Shown: positions 1 through 13,002 of the stretch, in pieces
Layout of the letters: each line of letters starts with the position of its first letter
How positions within the stretch are numbered: position 1 is the first letter of the stretch
Assembly: GCA_013365365.1 (NCBI GenBank)
Contig: JABVXU010000611.1
Span: forward strand, 1 to 31,526
Length of the DNA: 31,526 nt
Reading direction: 5' to 3'
Origin: Cruorifilaria tuberocauda
Taxonomy: Eukaryota > Nematoda > Chromadorea > Rhabditida > Onchocercidae
Made by a program: the position numbers and the translations under genes
Notes under the pieces: model-generated
Seen by the model: only the letters and a program-made list of their open reading frames with translations
Database searches by the model: none
What the model was told of the DNA's origin: nothing

Positions 1-538
1 TTATTATTATTACGAAAATGTTAAAGGAGGGTTAACTGAATTTTTCCCTTTTTCTCTTATCTAATAAACGATAAGCTTGTTTCTTCTTCAGGAAATAGTT
101 TATTTCACTAATTAATTAGCATATATGTTTGATTAAGCATAGGGTATTTGCATTAATTAAGCATATATTATCGCATATGTATATACATATATTCGTCATT
201 GAAATCATTGAAATTTTAGTTGGAATTAATTCTATTTAATAAGTTAATACTTACTTATTAATACTTACTAAAGCTAATACTTACCTAGCTTATTAACTTA
301 AAACTGAAAAGAAGGAATATGAGAGGAATATATCTTTCAAAAATGCTATAGTCTTTTAATAAGATTATAGGAAAATTAGCAAGGTTTATTTTGTTTCTGT
401 AATTCATAAATTGCAAAATGATAAGTTAATCAATCGATTATTTGTAATTGATAAATTGTAAAATGATAAATTAAAATCAATCGATTAATAAAAGAAGTCA
501 TTGATATAAAATAAAATAAAATTTAAACTCAAACTTAC
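1..538. other. AT-rich left flank, probably intron of the NRF-domain gene
   Basis: I see no further exon here on either strand. The last exon of the minus-strand NRF-domain gene ends at 539 with a good donor (minus-strand GTAAGT at 533-538) and two bases left over, so this stretch is most simply the next intron. It is very AT-rich with short repeated words such as TAATACTTACT near 245-290. Confidence 0.5.
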
Positions 539-3454
539 AGGTAAATTTGTGAAGAAATTGGCCAATCGAGAGGTGTTTCACATTCGGCCTTTATTGCATA
601 CGGTGTAACCACTGTAATTTTAATTAATTACTGCTATTAATTATCGGAAAAAAGTAAATTCTTCAAATGATAATCTGTTTGAACCGTTACTTTCAGTAGC
701 AATTTATTTTATTACTTTATGCAGTAATGTAATTTCTAAGTAAAGTAATTTTTCTTAATAAAGTAAATAAAGTTTTATCACTTAAAATTAAGCTTCGAAA
801 AAATCTTGAGAATACAGCGTATTTATATTTTTCGACATCGATTACTTAATACTATGTGATAAGTTAATTATTATTGAGTATGCCAAAAAAAAAACCTTTT
901 TAAACAAAGTAAAAAAAATACTTTAAGCAATAAATTTTTATTGTAAAAAAGTTTTTCTCAGTTTCACTCCTACAAAATGAGAAAGCTTTAAGCTAATAAA
1001 AATTGTTAAAAGCGAAGGTTAATTGAAGGCTTTTAAAAGTTTAATTAGAATTTTCAAATTTACTTTAAGCTAATTAAACTGTTCTAATTTACTTTGAGCT
1101 AATTGGGTAATCTCTTGTGGTGTACACATTGATGGAGCACATATGCCGAAATGAATATTAAGTGAATCCAATTGTTGACAGTATCGATAGATTTCAACAT
1201 CCGGAATTTCCAAGAGAATCCGGCAATACCGACCGTCGAATGCATTTGTTCTAAATTTCAAACAATTGAAGAGAATGATAATGAATCAATAATTAGGAAA
1301 GAATGCAATGAAAAGTAGTAAATGTCAAAATGGCCTAGAATACTGCAGCATAAATTATTGTGCTTATTTAAGCCGAGAGAACAAGCCCAGCCCAGTTATT
1401 AAGCCTGAAATTAACTTGAAGGGATAGAATTTAATAGTAATTTCGAACTTATGTCAAAAAAAAACTATATAATTGATGGCATGTTCTGTTTCTTTTGATA
1501 AAACTAAATCAACCAAAAGTTTATTTATATTTTCCAATTACTTTGCTAGAAGTAAAAAGTAATTAATTTGAAAAATTTAATCAAATTGTGTCAGTTTAAA
1601 AATTAATCAAAAAAAATACCAATTGATAATGCAAAAATGCAAGAAGCATCACTAATTCTCGTGCATTTCAATACTTATTTATTATATCTTTGAATTGAAA
1701 TAGTGATTTTGACTAATGATTCGCAATTGGTGATAGTGATAGCGAAATAACGATTGTAATATGTCTAACGAAAAAAAGCGAAATTCGCAAATGTGAAAAA
1801 TCTCGGGATAAATTGGAAAGACAGATGATTGAAGAGTAGTAATTAGTGATAGTGATTAGTGATATTGCAATACATCTAAGCAAAAGAAAAGCGAAATTCG
1901 CAAATGTGAAAAATCTCGGGATAAATTGGAAAGACGCACGATTGAAGAACAGTAATTAGTGATAGTGATTAGTGATATTGCAATAGATCTAAGCAAAAGA
2001 AAAGCGAAATTCGCAAATGTGAAAAATCTCGGGAAACAAAAGGAAGAAGAAAAACAAACTCTCGTAGAGCTGTACATTGTCCATAATCACCTAACCAGTA
2101 ATAATTCCCTTCGCTTACTGCCGGAGGCATTTTACCAAGTGAATCAAGCCCTAGAATTTTTCTATTATTATTTGAAATTCTGATCGCAGAGAAAAGAAAA
2201 ACGAAGAAAATAGTTTTTTTTCATTTCAATTTTTTAATTTTTTAATTTCCAATTTTTTCAATTTAATTTAATTTAATTTCAATTTGCAAACTGATAATTT
2301 ATCCATAAATTTAATTAATCAAATATTTTTAAAATTTCTCATCATTCCTCACTTACCTCTTTCTCTTTTCTTTTTCTGATAAGTAATTTAAATAATATAG
2401 TATTTTAATCAGTATTCGTTTTCCAGAATGATAAGGATAAGTTCTTGGTATTTCTTCTTCTTCAGCTAGCTAGCTAGATGCTTGTTGCATGTGATTAATT
2501 GATAGTAAAGTTATCAGTAAATTTTCTTATCAGTTTGTCTTTTCACTGTTAATTAAACTTCAAATCTTACTAATTTTACTTTTAACTATTTAGTAATTAA
2601 TTCTTTTATTAATATTCGCTTGATTGAATTCATTTACTGTGAAATTAATGCACTTATAATGCCCTTTTGATAATTTACAAAATTTCGAAAAAAAAATTAC
2701 ACGACGACTAATTATTTATTCAACCGTACAAGGAAAAAAAATTCTTAAATTATTGATTGGCTGATAAATGAATAAAATAAAAATAATTGCTGCAGAAAAA
2801 TGCTCATGAAAAATGCAAGTGAAATATTTTTCTATAAAATTTCAAAAAATTGATTTTAATAAAATTTAAAAAATTTTTTAAACTCTGAAAATGTACTCAT
2901 TGAAAAATCTAAATTATCTAAATTCTAAATTATTTAGATCTAAATTTATCAATAAAATTATAAGTTATCATAAGAGTTATCATAAGTTATTATAAAGCAA
3001 ATAATAAAAGCATTTTTTTTCTCGAAATTAAACATGAAAACTTTTTCTGAAATTAAAAATTATCACTAGACAAATAAAACATACACGTGATAACCCATGA
3101 AGTTTGACGTGTAATATTGATTTTATTACGTGAACAATTCATGCATTGCTCGTATTCAACATTTTCCAAATTACATTCCTGCCAATAAACATCCGTAAAA
3201 TTGGATAATGAACAAAAAATTTTAGCCAAATCTTTACGGCACTTAGCTGTGAATGGTAAACGTTCGGTAACTTCGCACATTTCCGTTGCTGTTTCCGGAA
3301 AATTGATATTTTCAAAAATTGTTGGCCATAAATAATCGATAGTTTTAGGCCTTTTTGGTAGACGAAAATAGCAAAGAAGGCAGCTTTGATAAATTGGCAT
3401 TATTGTAATTATCAGTAATGATAACAGTGATAAATGACAATTACTCCACTTCAT
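539..3454 (-). CDS. NRF-domain (nose resistant to fluoxetine family) secreted/membrane protein, 5' part only
   Basis: Four exons on the minus strand, each phase-consistent: 3454-3085, 2150-2060, 1250-1093 and 611-539. They give about 230 residues and the gene continues past the left edge. Residues 1-24 form a signal peptide (MKWSNC..LLSLLIITIMPIYQS). The rest is Cys-rich and matches the N-terminal NRF domain of NRF-6/NDG-4-type proteins: W-LDSLGK near 124-130, GNYYWLGDYGQC in exon 2, GRYCRI then FGICAPSMCTPQEI in exon 3. In known relatives this extracellular domain precedes a multi-pass acyltransferase-3 domain involved in lipid and drug transport in gut or yolk uptake; that part is not in the window, so a short NRF-only protein is possible. 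Donors of exons 2 (GTTTGT) and 3 (GTAAAT) are weak. Exon 2 sits only 25 bp from a 113-bp tandem repeat. Function is inferred from the family only. Confidence 0.82.
1721..2040. repeat. 113-bp tandem repeat, about 2.8 copies
   Basis: The core GCGAAATTCGCAAATGTG starts at 1778, 1891 and 2004, exactly 113 bp apart. The copies are nearly identical, apart from changes near 1750-1790 and a truncated third copy. The core holds a small palindrome (GCGAA-A-TTCGC). The array lies in an intron of the NRF-domain gene, just downstream of its 91-nt exon in the gene's sense. Apparent open frames over it are repeat artefacts. Confidence 0.93.
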
Positions 3455-3468
3455 AATTGTTTCAAACT
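3455..3468 (-). promoter_or_regulatory. Probable spliced-leader acceptor of the NRF-domain gene
   Basis: On the minus strand an acceptor-like TTGTTTTAG (AG at 3468-3467) lies 12 nt before the ATG at 3454. This spacing is typical of nematode trans-splicing. A 5' UTR intron would look the same. Confidence 0.5.
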
Positions 3469-4283
3469 AAAACAATTGAATTAATGATAAGGTGAATTTT
3501 AGTATGGAAAATTATCAGCGATGATAAAATGGTGATAACTATTTAATTTCATCATAATCAAATGAATCAATAGAATCGATGAGAGTATTCATTCATTTCA
3601 CTGATAAGAAATATTATCATGTTGAGAAATATCAGCTAATTTAAAATATCAACTAATTTTTAATATTTAATAGTAATCTTTACAGTTACTTTCTTAACAT
3701 TCATACTTTACGCGTAGACTTACCTAACGTCTTTCTTGTTCTCCTGCTTTAATACGCTTCTTACGTCTAACAAGAATAAGAATACGTCAAATACGTTTCT
3801 TATTTTAACTTCTTTCCTTTTGTATTAATAAGGTATTTAAAAAGTCGCGATTAAACTTTAAAATTTCAGCTCTTATGAATTCACCACATTTTATCGATGA
3901 AATAGCATTAATTATTGATTTTGAATTTGAAAATCGATTTGCAATTAAAATCACTAAACTCATCAAACAGTCAAATAATCCAAATCAATAACTTCCAAAT
4001 CAATAATCACTAAATAGATCATCAATTTTTTATACGCTATAATTTTATCTTAAATATAAATAAAAATTTTAAATGATAGTTTCATTCACTTATCGATAAT
4101 GCTATAAGCGTACGTAAACCGTACGTACGTGATCAATGAAATAAACATTTCCGATTATGAGTAAATTAATTCATTTTTTGATAGCAAATATTTTCCACAA
4201 AAATTACAATAAATCGAGTTAGTTTGAAAAATTACAATTACAGATGAACTCATCCATTTATTGATAATAATAATATCTTTAAT

Positions 4284-4391
4284 AAAAATTATAACAAATC
4301 AGGTTAACTTTCATAACTAAAAAATTATAACAAATCAGGTTAACTTTCATAATTAAAAAATTATAACAAATCAGGTTAACTTTCATAATTG
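4284..4391. repeat. 36-bp tandem repeat, three copies
   Basis: ATAACAAATCAGGTTAACTT begins at 4291, 4327 and 4363, a perfect 36-bp period. The copies are almost identical, suggesting recent expansion. No associated gene. Confidence 0.95.
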
Positions 4392-4640
4392 TCTAATTTT
4401 AGTCTTATCAGAACGAATGATACTACTGATAAAGAATGGAAAAAAGTTCACTACTGATAAGAAAAAAGAGGAAGCAAAAAATGAACCATATGTGCAAAGC
4501 TTTCTTTTTTTTTTTTTTAATGATTCATTAAAAATGTAAATGATGTCTGTGTTATATCGATTAATTTCAATCGTTATCATTACGATGCGTATGAAAATTT
4601 GTAAAAAAAAATTTTTTAATTAGTGATAATGATTCATTAG

Positions 4641-4800
4641 TTTCATTCATTATTAATTTAAAATTTAAAACTTCATTATTAATTTAAAACTAAATTATTA
4701 ATTTAATGTTTAAAACTTCATTATTAATTTAAAACTAAATTATTAATTTAATGTTTAAAATTTCATTATTAATTTAAAATTTAATTCATTATTAATTAAT
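4641..4800. repeat. 45-bp AT-rich tandem repeat, about three copies
   Basis: TTCATTATTAATTTAAAA recurs with a 45-bp period (4671, 4716, 4761), with a partial copy before and after. Composition is almost pure A and T. Confidence 0.85.
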
Positions 4801-5070
4801 TTTTGATCGATAGATGTGGTTTACGCACCTAGAGCAGTTAACGATTACTCAACTTATTAGTCAATAATCATCACTCATTATTCTTGATTTTGAATTAAAA
4901 TTACTTTCGAACTATCATGAAAATATATTTAAATGATTCATACGTAATATTTCATTGAGTATTACTAAAATTTTGATAATAAGGAAGAAAAGCGAAAAGT
5001 TATTCTATCGGATAGAGAAAAAGAAAGATAATAAATGTACTATGAAATACTTTTAATTTTAAATTGCAAT

Positions 5071-5210
5071 TGTCGAGCAACTGATCGTTTCCGATCCGGG
5101 TAAAATAGAGCGTTATTCGAGAATGATGCTGATCGACAATTATCGAGCAATTGATCGTTCCCGATCCGGGTAAAATAGAATATAATTCGAGAATGATACT
5201 AATAAAATGT
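5071..5210. repeat. 70-bp tandem duplication
   Basis: TCGAGCAA(C/T)TGATCGTT starts at 5073 and again at 5143. The two 70-bp copies share CCGATCCGGGTAAAATAGA and ATTCGAGAATGAT. The unit is noticeably GC-richer than its surroundings. It is not clearly coding. Confidence 0.9.
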
Positions 5211-6130
5211 TTGTATCGTAATTAAAATTCTAAATTTGAAAGATTCCATCTGCGCAGTATTACTGGTTATAATGAATTAAATGAACTGAATGAATTACTG
5301 TAAATAAAATTCAATGAAATAAAATAAATTAAATTAAATTAAATTAAATGAACAGAAAAGAAGGAATGTTATTTCATTTTTGTTTAATTGTTAAAAAATT
5401 TTTCCAGTTTTAAAAATCATTAAAATCAATTACTAATTAATATTACACTTAATGATCATTATATGAACAAATTGCTTAATATATTATTGATATTTGGAGT
5501 ATAAATATACTGCAAATATTAAAAATGAAATTTTAATTCGCAGATAAAAATTAAACGAAATGAAACTTTCTAGGATATTAATAATCAATTAATTAATAAT
5601 GATGAATAACTATCAAATCAAATTAATAGTGTGTACTTAGTAATAGTGCAATTAATATTGTTAGTATTATAATTAATATTTTAGTCAATTGTTAATATTA
5701 ATATTATTTATTATTAATAGTGTGATTAGCAATTAATAGCTATTATTAATAGTATGATTTATTAATAATGATTTAATTGTGATTACGATTATAAATTAAT
5801 TACAATCATAACTTATCACTATAATTACTACTAATTAATAGTGCACAATGGAATATGTTAACATAAGTTGAAAATAATTAATCTTAAATTAAATTAAACC
5901 GAAAAAAGAAAGTTATAGTTTATCATTTATAAATTTTTCTCAAAAATGAATAATTAAATTAATAGAAAAATTTTCAATATTCATAAATAAATATTGTACC
6001 TATGCTATTATTGAATTAATATTATGATAAAAGTTAAGTTACAAGTAAATTGTAATTAATCTAAAGATTATAATTTACTGATATAAAAAAAATCCGTAAC
6101 AGCTAACACATATTTCTCTCGTGCTTTTCA
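5211..6130. other. AT-rich spacer with one possible signal-peptide exon
   Basis: This stretch is dominated by ATTAAT-type low-complexity sequence. The only thing of note is a short plus-strand open piece at 5463-5498 reading MNKLLNILLIFG before a GTATAAAT donor. It is phase-compatible with the candidate exon at 6135, but this may be chance. Confidence 0.35.
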
Positions 6131-6134
6131 TCAG

Positions 6135-6788
6135 AAATCGATAAATACATACATTCTCGAACAACTGACACTTTTCGATGTAAATATCGACAGATGTGAT
6201 GAAGCATTTGATGAAATATAATTTGGATAAATTTCCTGAATTAAAATAAGCTACAATTTCATTTCAGCTATCTCATTCAATCCTAATATTTAATTGCTTA
6301 GTAAAATCAGACTAATAGTTACGAAAGATATATTATTATACAGTACTGAGATATAATTCAGGAAAATACTATTATATATTATCAGGATGTAATTCAGGCG
6401 AGAAAAGATGAAAAAACAAATTACAATTTCAATATGCTACCTCACTTAACTTTAATATTTAATTGCTTAGGTTAATAATCACAAAAGATATACTATACAT
6501 TATTAAAATACAACTTAGAAAAAGGTAAAATAAACTTATTATTTGTCAAATTGAGGTAAGTATATTATTGTTTTTGTTTAACAGAATACGCCATCATTAT
6601 TGATTGCAGTGAAATATGAAAAGGAAGTTAAAGATTGCTATTTCAATAAACTAACAACGTGTAGTGGACGACATTTTGCACGCTCGAGAATCAAAGATTT
6701 ATGGGGAGCTATAGAATTCTTGAACGAATTATTCGAAAAACTTTCCGTCTATTTTAATCTTTTGCTCTTTTTCATTTTCTTCCACTAA
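6135..6788 (+). CDS. Candidate small Cys-containing protein, unidentified, 5' end uncertain
   Basis: Two coding-like pieces are phase-compatible. Piece 1, 6135-6179, follows the acceptor TTTTCATCAG and reads KSINTYILEQLTLFD before GTAAAT. Piece 2, 6585-6788, follows GTTTAACAG and is open for 67 codons to a TAA, with CYFNKLTTC and an amphipathic stretch KDLWGAIEFLNELFEKL. Piece 2 is clearly richer in G and C than its flanks. I do not recognise the family. The Cys loop loosely recalls small nematode secreted domains or disulphide-ring neuropeptides, but no cleavage sites frame it. A possible signal-peptide exon lies at 5463-5498 (MNKLLNILLIFG). The gene is convergent with RNF113. Confidence 0.33.
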
Positions 6789-7369
6789 TGTACACATTGA
6801 TTGGTGATACTTTGAAAAGCTTTAAATTAATATCAAATTTAATCAGAAAAATAAATCAATAACACTATTTTGAACTGCAAAAACAAAACGTAAAACAATT
6901 TATACAACAATAGTCGTCGATATATCTTAATGATGTTGCATCACAGAAAAAACTGTACAATACATAAATTCAATTAATGAATAAGTAGTAACAAAGTACA
7001 CAAAGAGATATTAATTCATAAAAAATTCAACAAAAAAACACTGACGAAATTGACAAAAGTGGTCAAATTAACGAAATTTTCACCTCAACTAATTCAAAAA
7101 ATCAATTAGCAAATTAATTATCTCAGAATAGGACGAATGAGCGCAAAAAAAATAACAGAAAGTATCCTTCTTCTACAAATTTGTCCTAAGTTAGACGAAA
7201 TTTAAGTTGGAATGCTAACTTCTTTTATTGCTGTTCGAGAACAAAAACTAAGTAGAGTACTCAAAAATATGGAAGTTTATTTCAACAGTAACTGGCTCAA
7301 AGAACGCAATCAAGAAAGAAATCATATTAAACTATTATAAATACTTTTAAATGTAGTGAGTTCATTTGA
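6789..7369. other. Spacer and RNF113 3' UTR
   Basis: No coding exon is seen. The right part must hold the 3' UTR of the minus-strand RNF113 gene. A minus-strand AATAAA occurs near 7223-7228, about 145 nt after the stop codon, and is a candidate polyadenylation signal. Confidence 0.45.
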
Positions 7370-9628
<2,259 letters not shown>

Positions 9629-9640
9629 TCCGTATTCCCT
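9629..9640 (-). promoter_or_regulatory. Probable spliced-leader acceptor of RNF113
   Basis: The minus strand reads GTAATTTTCAG, then a 10-nt leader GGAATACGGA, then ATG. TTTTCAG so close to the start codon is the expected trans-splice site. Confidence 0.65.
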
Positions 9641-10500
9641 GAAAATTACGCAAAATGCAAATACATAAATATGGAAAGAAATACGGAATACGGAAAAAGA
9701 ACATACCTGTTATTTACATTAAACAGGAATAATTCCAGATATAGTATTCACAATGAGCAATAATTATATGTAGTTTAAATAGAAATGAAACTAATTATTA
9801 ATATTAAACAATTATCAACCGAAAGAGTTAACTGAAAGTGATAATTAATAAAAAATTAATTTTGCACCATATTTCAAAAGTAGACCGTTAAATGAAATAA
9901 AAGAAAGAAAATCAATATTATGATTATTAAAAAATCATCGTTCTAAATTAATCATGAAAATAGCAAATAATCTGAATGATTTCACAATTAATCCCGAAAA
10001 CGGAGTATGAAAGTAAATGAGAAAAATTAGCTTACACACAGATTTCCTGAAAAGCATTAAATTTATCGCAACTCAAACCAATACCTGCCATTGTCTTTTA
10101 TGCCATGTTCTCTTTTCTATCTTAATACTCTCATTCTTTGCTACTATTATCATCATTATCTATTTCTTCATAATCTCATTCTCTGGCAGCACAGTACTTT
10201 CGATAGCGTTGTAATCATGTCATTCTTTCGTCGATCTTATCATAATTATATTATATTATATCATTAATCATAGCGTTAATCAGTAATCATTCTTACATTC
10301 ATCGAATCTTTTTTCATCCTCAATCAGTTTCATTTCTGAATTGTAAATTTGTTTTCAAAAAATTTCAATTTCTCGTTAGTATCCTAAAAAACTGTTTCGT
10401 TTTTTATCTCTCCTGTCATTTACATATTATTCTCTTTTCATCTCAATCACTAACTAACGTTTATGCTTGTTTGATGAATCTTTTGTCTTTCTGTCTCACT

Positions 10501-10645
10501 TTCTCTCTCTAGATTTAGCTGATTTCCTTTCTGCAAATATAATAAATGAAAGGGATCTTTTATGTTTCCCTCTCTCTCTCTCTCTCTCTCTAGATTTAAT
10601 TAATTTTCTTTCTGTAAAAATAATAAATGAAAGAGAAATTTTAAA
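10501..10645. repeat. 81-bp tandem duplication with (CT)n tracts
   Basis: CTCTCTAGATTTA starts at about 10505 and again at about 10586. Each is followed by a matching CTTTCTG and AATAATAAATGAAAG. The second copy has a longer CT run (about 10570-10590), so the copies differ by microsatellite expansion and a few substitutions. Confidence 0.85.
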
Positions 10646-10915
10646 CATAGAAATCTCAGAGTGAAATATTCTATTCCTCTTGAAATCATTGAGATAACTG
10701 ATAATGATAGAATTGGAAAGATATTGAACTTAACAAACGAATATTTAGTTAGAGATGTAGCTGAATTCTGCTTCTATCTCTGAGGAATAATTTTCGGAAT
10801 TAATTTTCATTTTAATTTTCGTCGTTACAAGAAAAAAACATACAAAAGTCAGGAGACACGAATAGAGTTAAATATGCTGTTAATGAGAATATTATTCTAG
10901 TAAATGGATAATATC

Positions 10916-10920
10916 AGAAG
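10916..10920 (+). promoter_or_regulatory. Possible spliced-leader acceptor of HDHD3
   Basis: AATATCAG ends at 10917, three bases before the chosen ATG at 10921. An in-frame TAA just upstream (in GGATAATAT) rules out an earlier start in this exon. The polypyrimidine tract is poor. Confidence 0.4.
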
Positions 10921-13002
10921 ATGTTAAAAGCTAGATCATATTTTGCGGAAAGTTTCCAGCGGTTCAATCTATCAAATGGTCCGGTATTACAGGGTAAGAA
11001 GCTTCGTGTTATAACGTTGGATGCGCTAAATACGTTAATTCGGTAAGTTATAGGAGATTTAATTTTTATATAGTATAATATAGTATAAGTATATCAATGT
11101 ATAATCTTTATATATAATATAAGTATAAACGATTTATATACAGTGTAATCACTTCATTGGATACTTTCTTACAGATCTGTCTGAATATCTATTTGATAGC
11201 CGGATTATATAAGAAATTCTTATTTATGTGACTTTTTGGTGGAGAATTTAATCAGACAATTTTAGAGTGATTATTATTAGTGTTATTTGTATTTGGAATA
11301 ATTAGCTATTTGTAAATGATTGTTGATTAAGCTACATAAATCAGAAGTATAATGTCCTTAATACTTGCTTTCCTTTTTTCATCACTTTAGCAGAAATACG
11401 TGGTTAATTTTTAACTAATTGATCGTATGGCCCTGATATGGTTGATCATATTGAACTTTTATCATATTTTATCCATATTGATTCAATCATATTGCAGTTT
11501 AGAAGAATCACCGGGTCATACATATGCTGCTTTTGCAAAGAATATCAACATTCATTGCAATCCGGATGAATTAGATGAAGCATTTCGGCGAAACTTTAAA
11601 AATTTATCGAAACGCAAATTATGTTATGGATTTAGGAAAGGTGGTGAGGTGGCATGGTGGGTTGAACTCGTGAAGAATTGCTTCGCTGATGTTAGCAAAA
11701 GTTTTCAGTCATTGTAATGATTTTCTCTTATATGACTTTTGTTGACTATCTAATAATTATAATTATTTGCCGGATTAAAAGTCTTATTAGAATCTTATTA
11801 GAGTCTTATTAGAAGTTTTGATCCTCTAAAACATTATCTGGAAAGGAATCTGAAATGGGAGGCGCTGAGCTTCTGATCATTAGCGAATCTTAGCTAAACA
11901 GTAGTTAACTTATGCGTCTTTGATAAAAAAAAAACTTTTCCGTTTCTCTTGCTTCAATTTTCCAAATTCTAGTTTAAAGTAGAGAGCAGTGATAATCGTT
12001 CAGCAGATTTCGCATATTTTTTTTTTGAAATTTTCAAATATATTTTATGAAAGTTTTACTTTCTTCTGTTACAGGTCGGTAAGAGAGATTCTGAAATAGA
12101 TGAAATGGCGCATAGGCTTTTTGCTTATTACAGTTCTGTAGAGCCATGGAGATTAGTTGATAATCAGGTACCAATTAATTTTTTGTTTATAATGTCAATA
12201 TGTAGTATTTAATTAGCAGGAAGAACTCATTTGTTAAAAGATGATGGTGATTATATGTCTTGTTATCATTCCTTGAATATCAGTTTTTTGGTGATATTAT
12301 TTCGAGATGGAAATTAGTTTAGTATTTAATTTAGTAAAATGTTTAAATTTAGTAGAATGTTAGAATTTAGTAGAATATTAAAATGGATGGAACGGCTCGA
12401 CTGTCGAGATCACGAAATTTAGAAAACTGTGATGTAGGGTGGTATTCAGCATGTATCATAGAATTGTTGCATGTAATATCAAATATTTTTCTTCTATCAT
12501 GATATCGATAGCTTTCAAAGTGGTGGGAGTTCTTTATCAATTTCATGACCGTCAAACTTAGCTTGAAAATCTCAAAGTTAACAGCAAATTTATGAAATAT
12601 GAAAATGTGCACCATTTTTACCGAATTTATTTTCAGGTTCATGATTATTTGAAAGAATTACAGGGCCGGAAAATTCGATTAGGTGTAATATCAAATTTTG
12701 ACAAACGTCTTAGGAATATTCTTGAAGGCTTAAAGTTATCATCCTATTTCGAAATAATGTTTCTAAGTGGAGAAATAGGCATGGAAAAGCCAAATAGGCA
12801 AATTTTCGAAAAAGCTGCGAAATACTTTCAAATTAATGAAATGGAAGAAATGCTTCATGTGGGTAATGACGAAGAAAAAGATTTTAATGGTGCAAGAAAA
12901 GCGGGTGCCAGGGCTGCTTTATTCAATCCTGATAAAGTAGCGTGTGATAATAAGGAATATGTTCTTTGCTCGTTAAAAGATATAATTAATAAATTAGAAT
13001 AA
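10921..13002 (+). CDS. HDHD3: HDHD3-like haloacid dehalogenase-superfamily protein
   Basis: Four phase-consistent exons: 10921-11042, 11498-11690, 12075-12167 and 12637-13002. They give 257 aa, close to human HDHD3 (about 251). Shared landmarks are the N-terminal VITLDALNTLI, the cap helices with GGEVAWWVELV, then GVISNFDKRL, MEKPNRQIF and LHVGNDEEKDFNGARKAG. HAD motif I keeps the nucleophile D34 and T38, but the usual acid/base Asp two residues on is L36. Motif II S155, motif III K187 and motif IV D214/D218 are present. The human protein, as I recall it, also lacks that second Asp (DVKDT), so this looks like a family trait. Substrate and pathway are unknown. The exon 2 donor (GAT followed by GTTAGC) is weak but is the only one that keeps the frame. 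No clear AATAAA until about 13276. Confidence 0.93.

Larger units (their letters stand above)
3469..5070. other. AT-rich spacer, no gene seen
   Basis: No coding stretch with convincing composition or splice sites is visible. The interval holds two short tandem repeats (listed separately). Around 3735-3795 there is an imperfect inverted repeat (ACGTCTTTCTTGTT facing AACAAGAATAAGAATACGT) that could form a hairpin. GTACGTACGT occurs near 4121-4130. It would include the promoter of the minus-strand NRF gene. Confidence 0.5.
9641..10920. other. Intergenic region between divergent RNF113 and HDHD3
   Basis: About 1.28 kb with no convincing exon. It should hold both promoters. Pyrimidine-rich runs dominate 10100-10600, and an 81-bp duplication with CT tracts is listed separately. 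Open frames here encode low-complexity hydrophobic sequence and look like chance. Confidence 0.5.

Noticed and set aside
1856..2183. Open frames on both strands around 1856-2183
   Set aside because: They run through the 113-bp tandem repeat. The only real coding part is the minus-strand 91-nt NRF-gene exon at 2150-2060.
4284..4800. Regular short repeats as a possible CRISPR array
   Set aside because: The repeats are directly tandem with no unique spacers, and the host is a eukaryote.
10017..10664. Plus-strand open frames rich in Leu, Ile, Phe and Ser
   Set aside because: They come from pyrimidine-rich low-complexity DNA and the CT-repeat duplication. No family or splice support.
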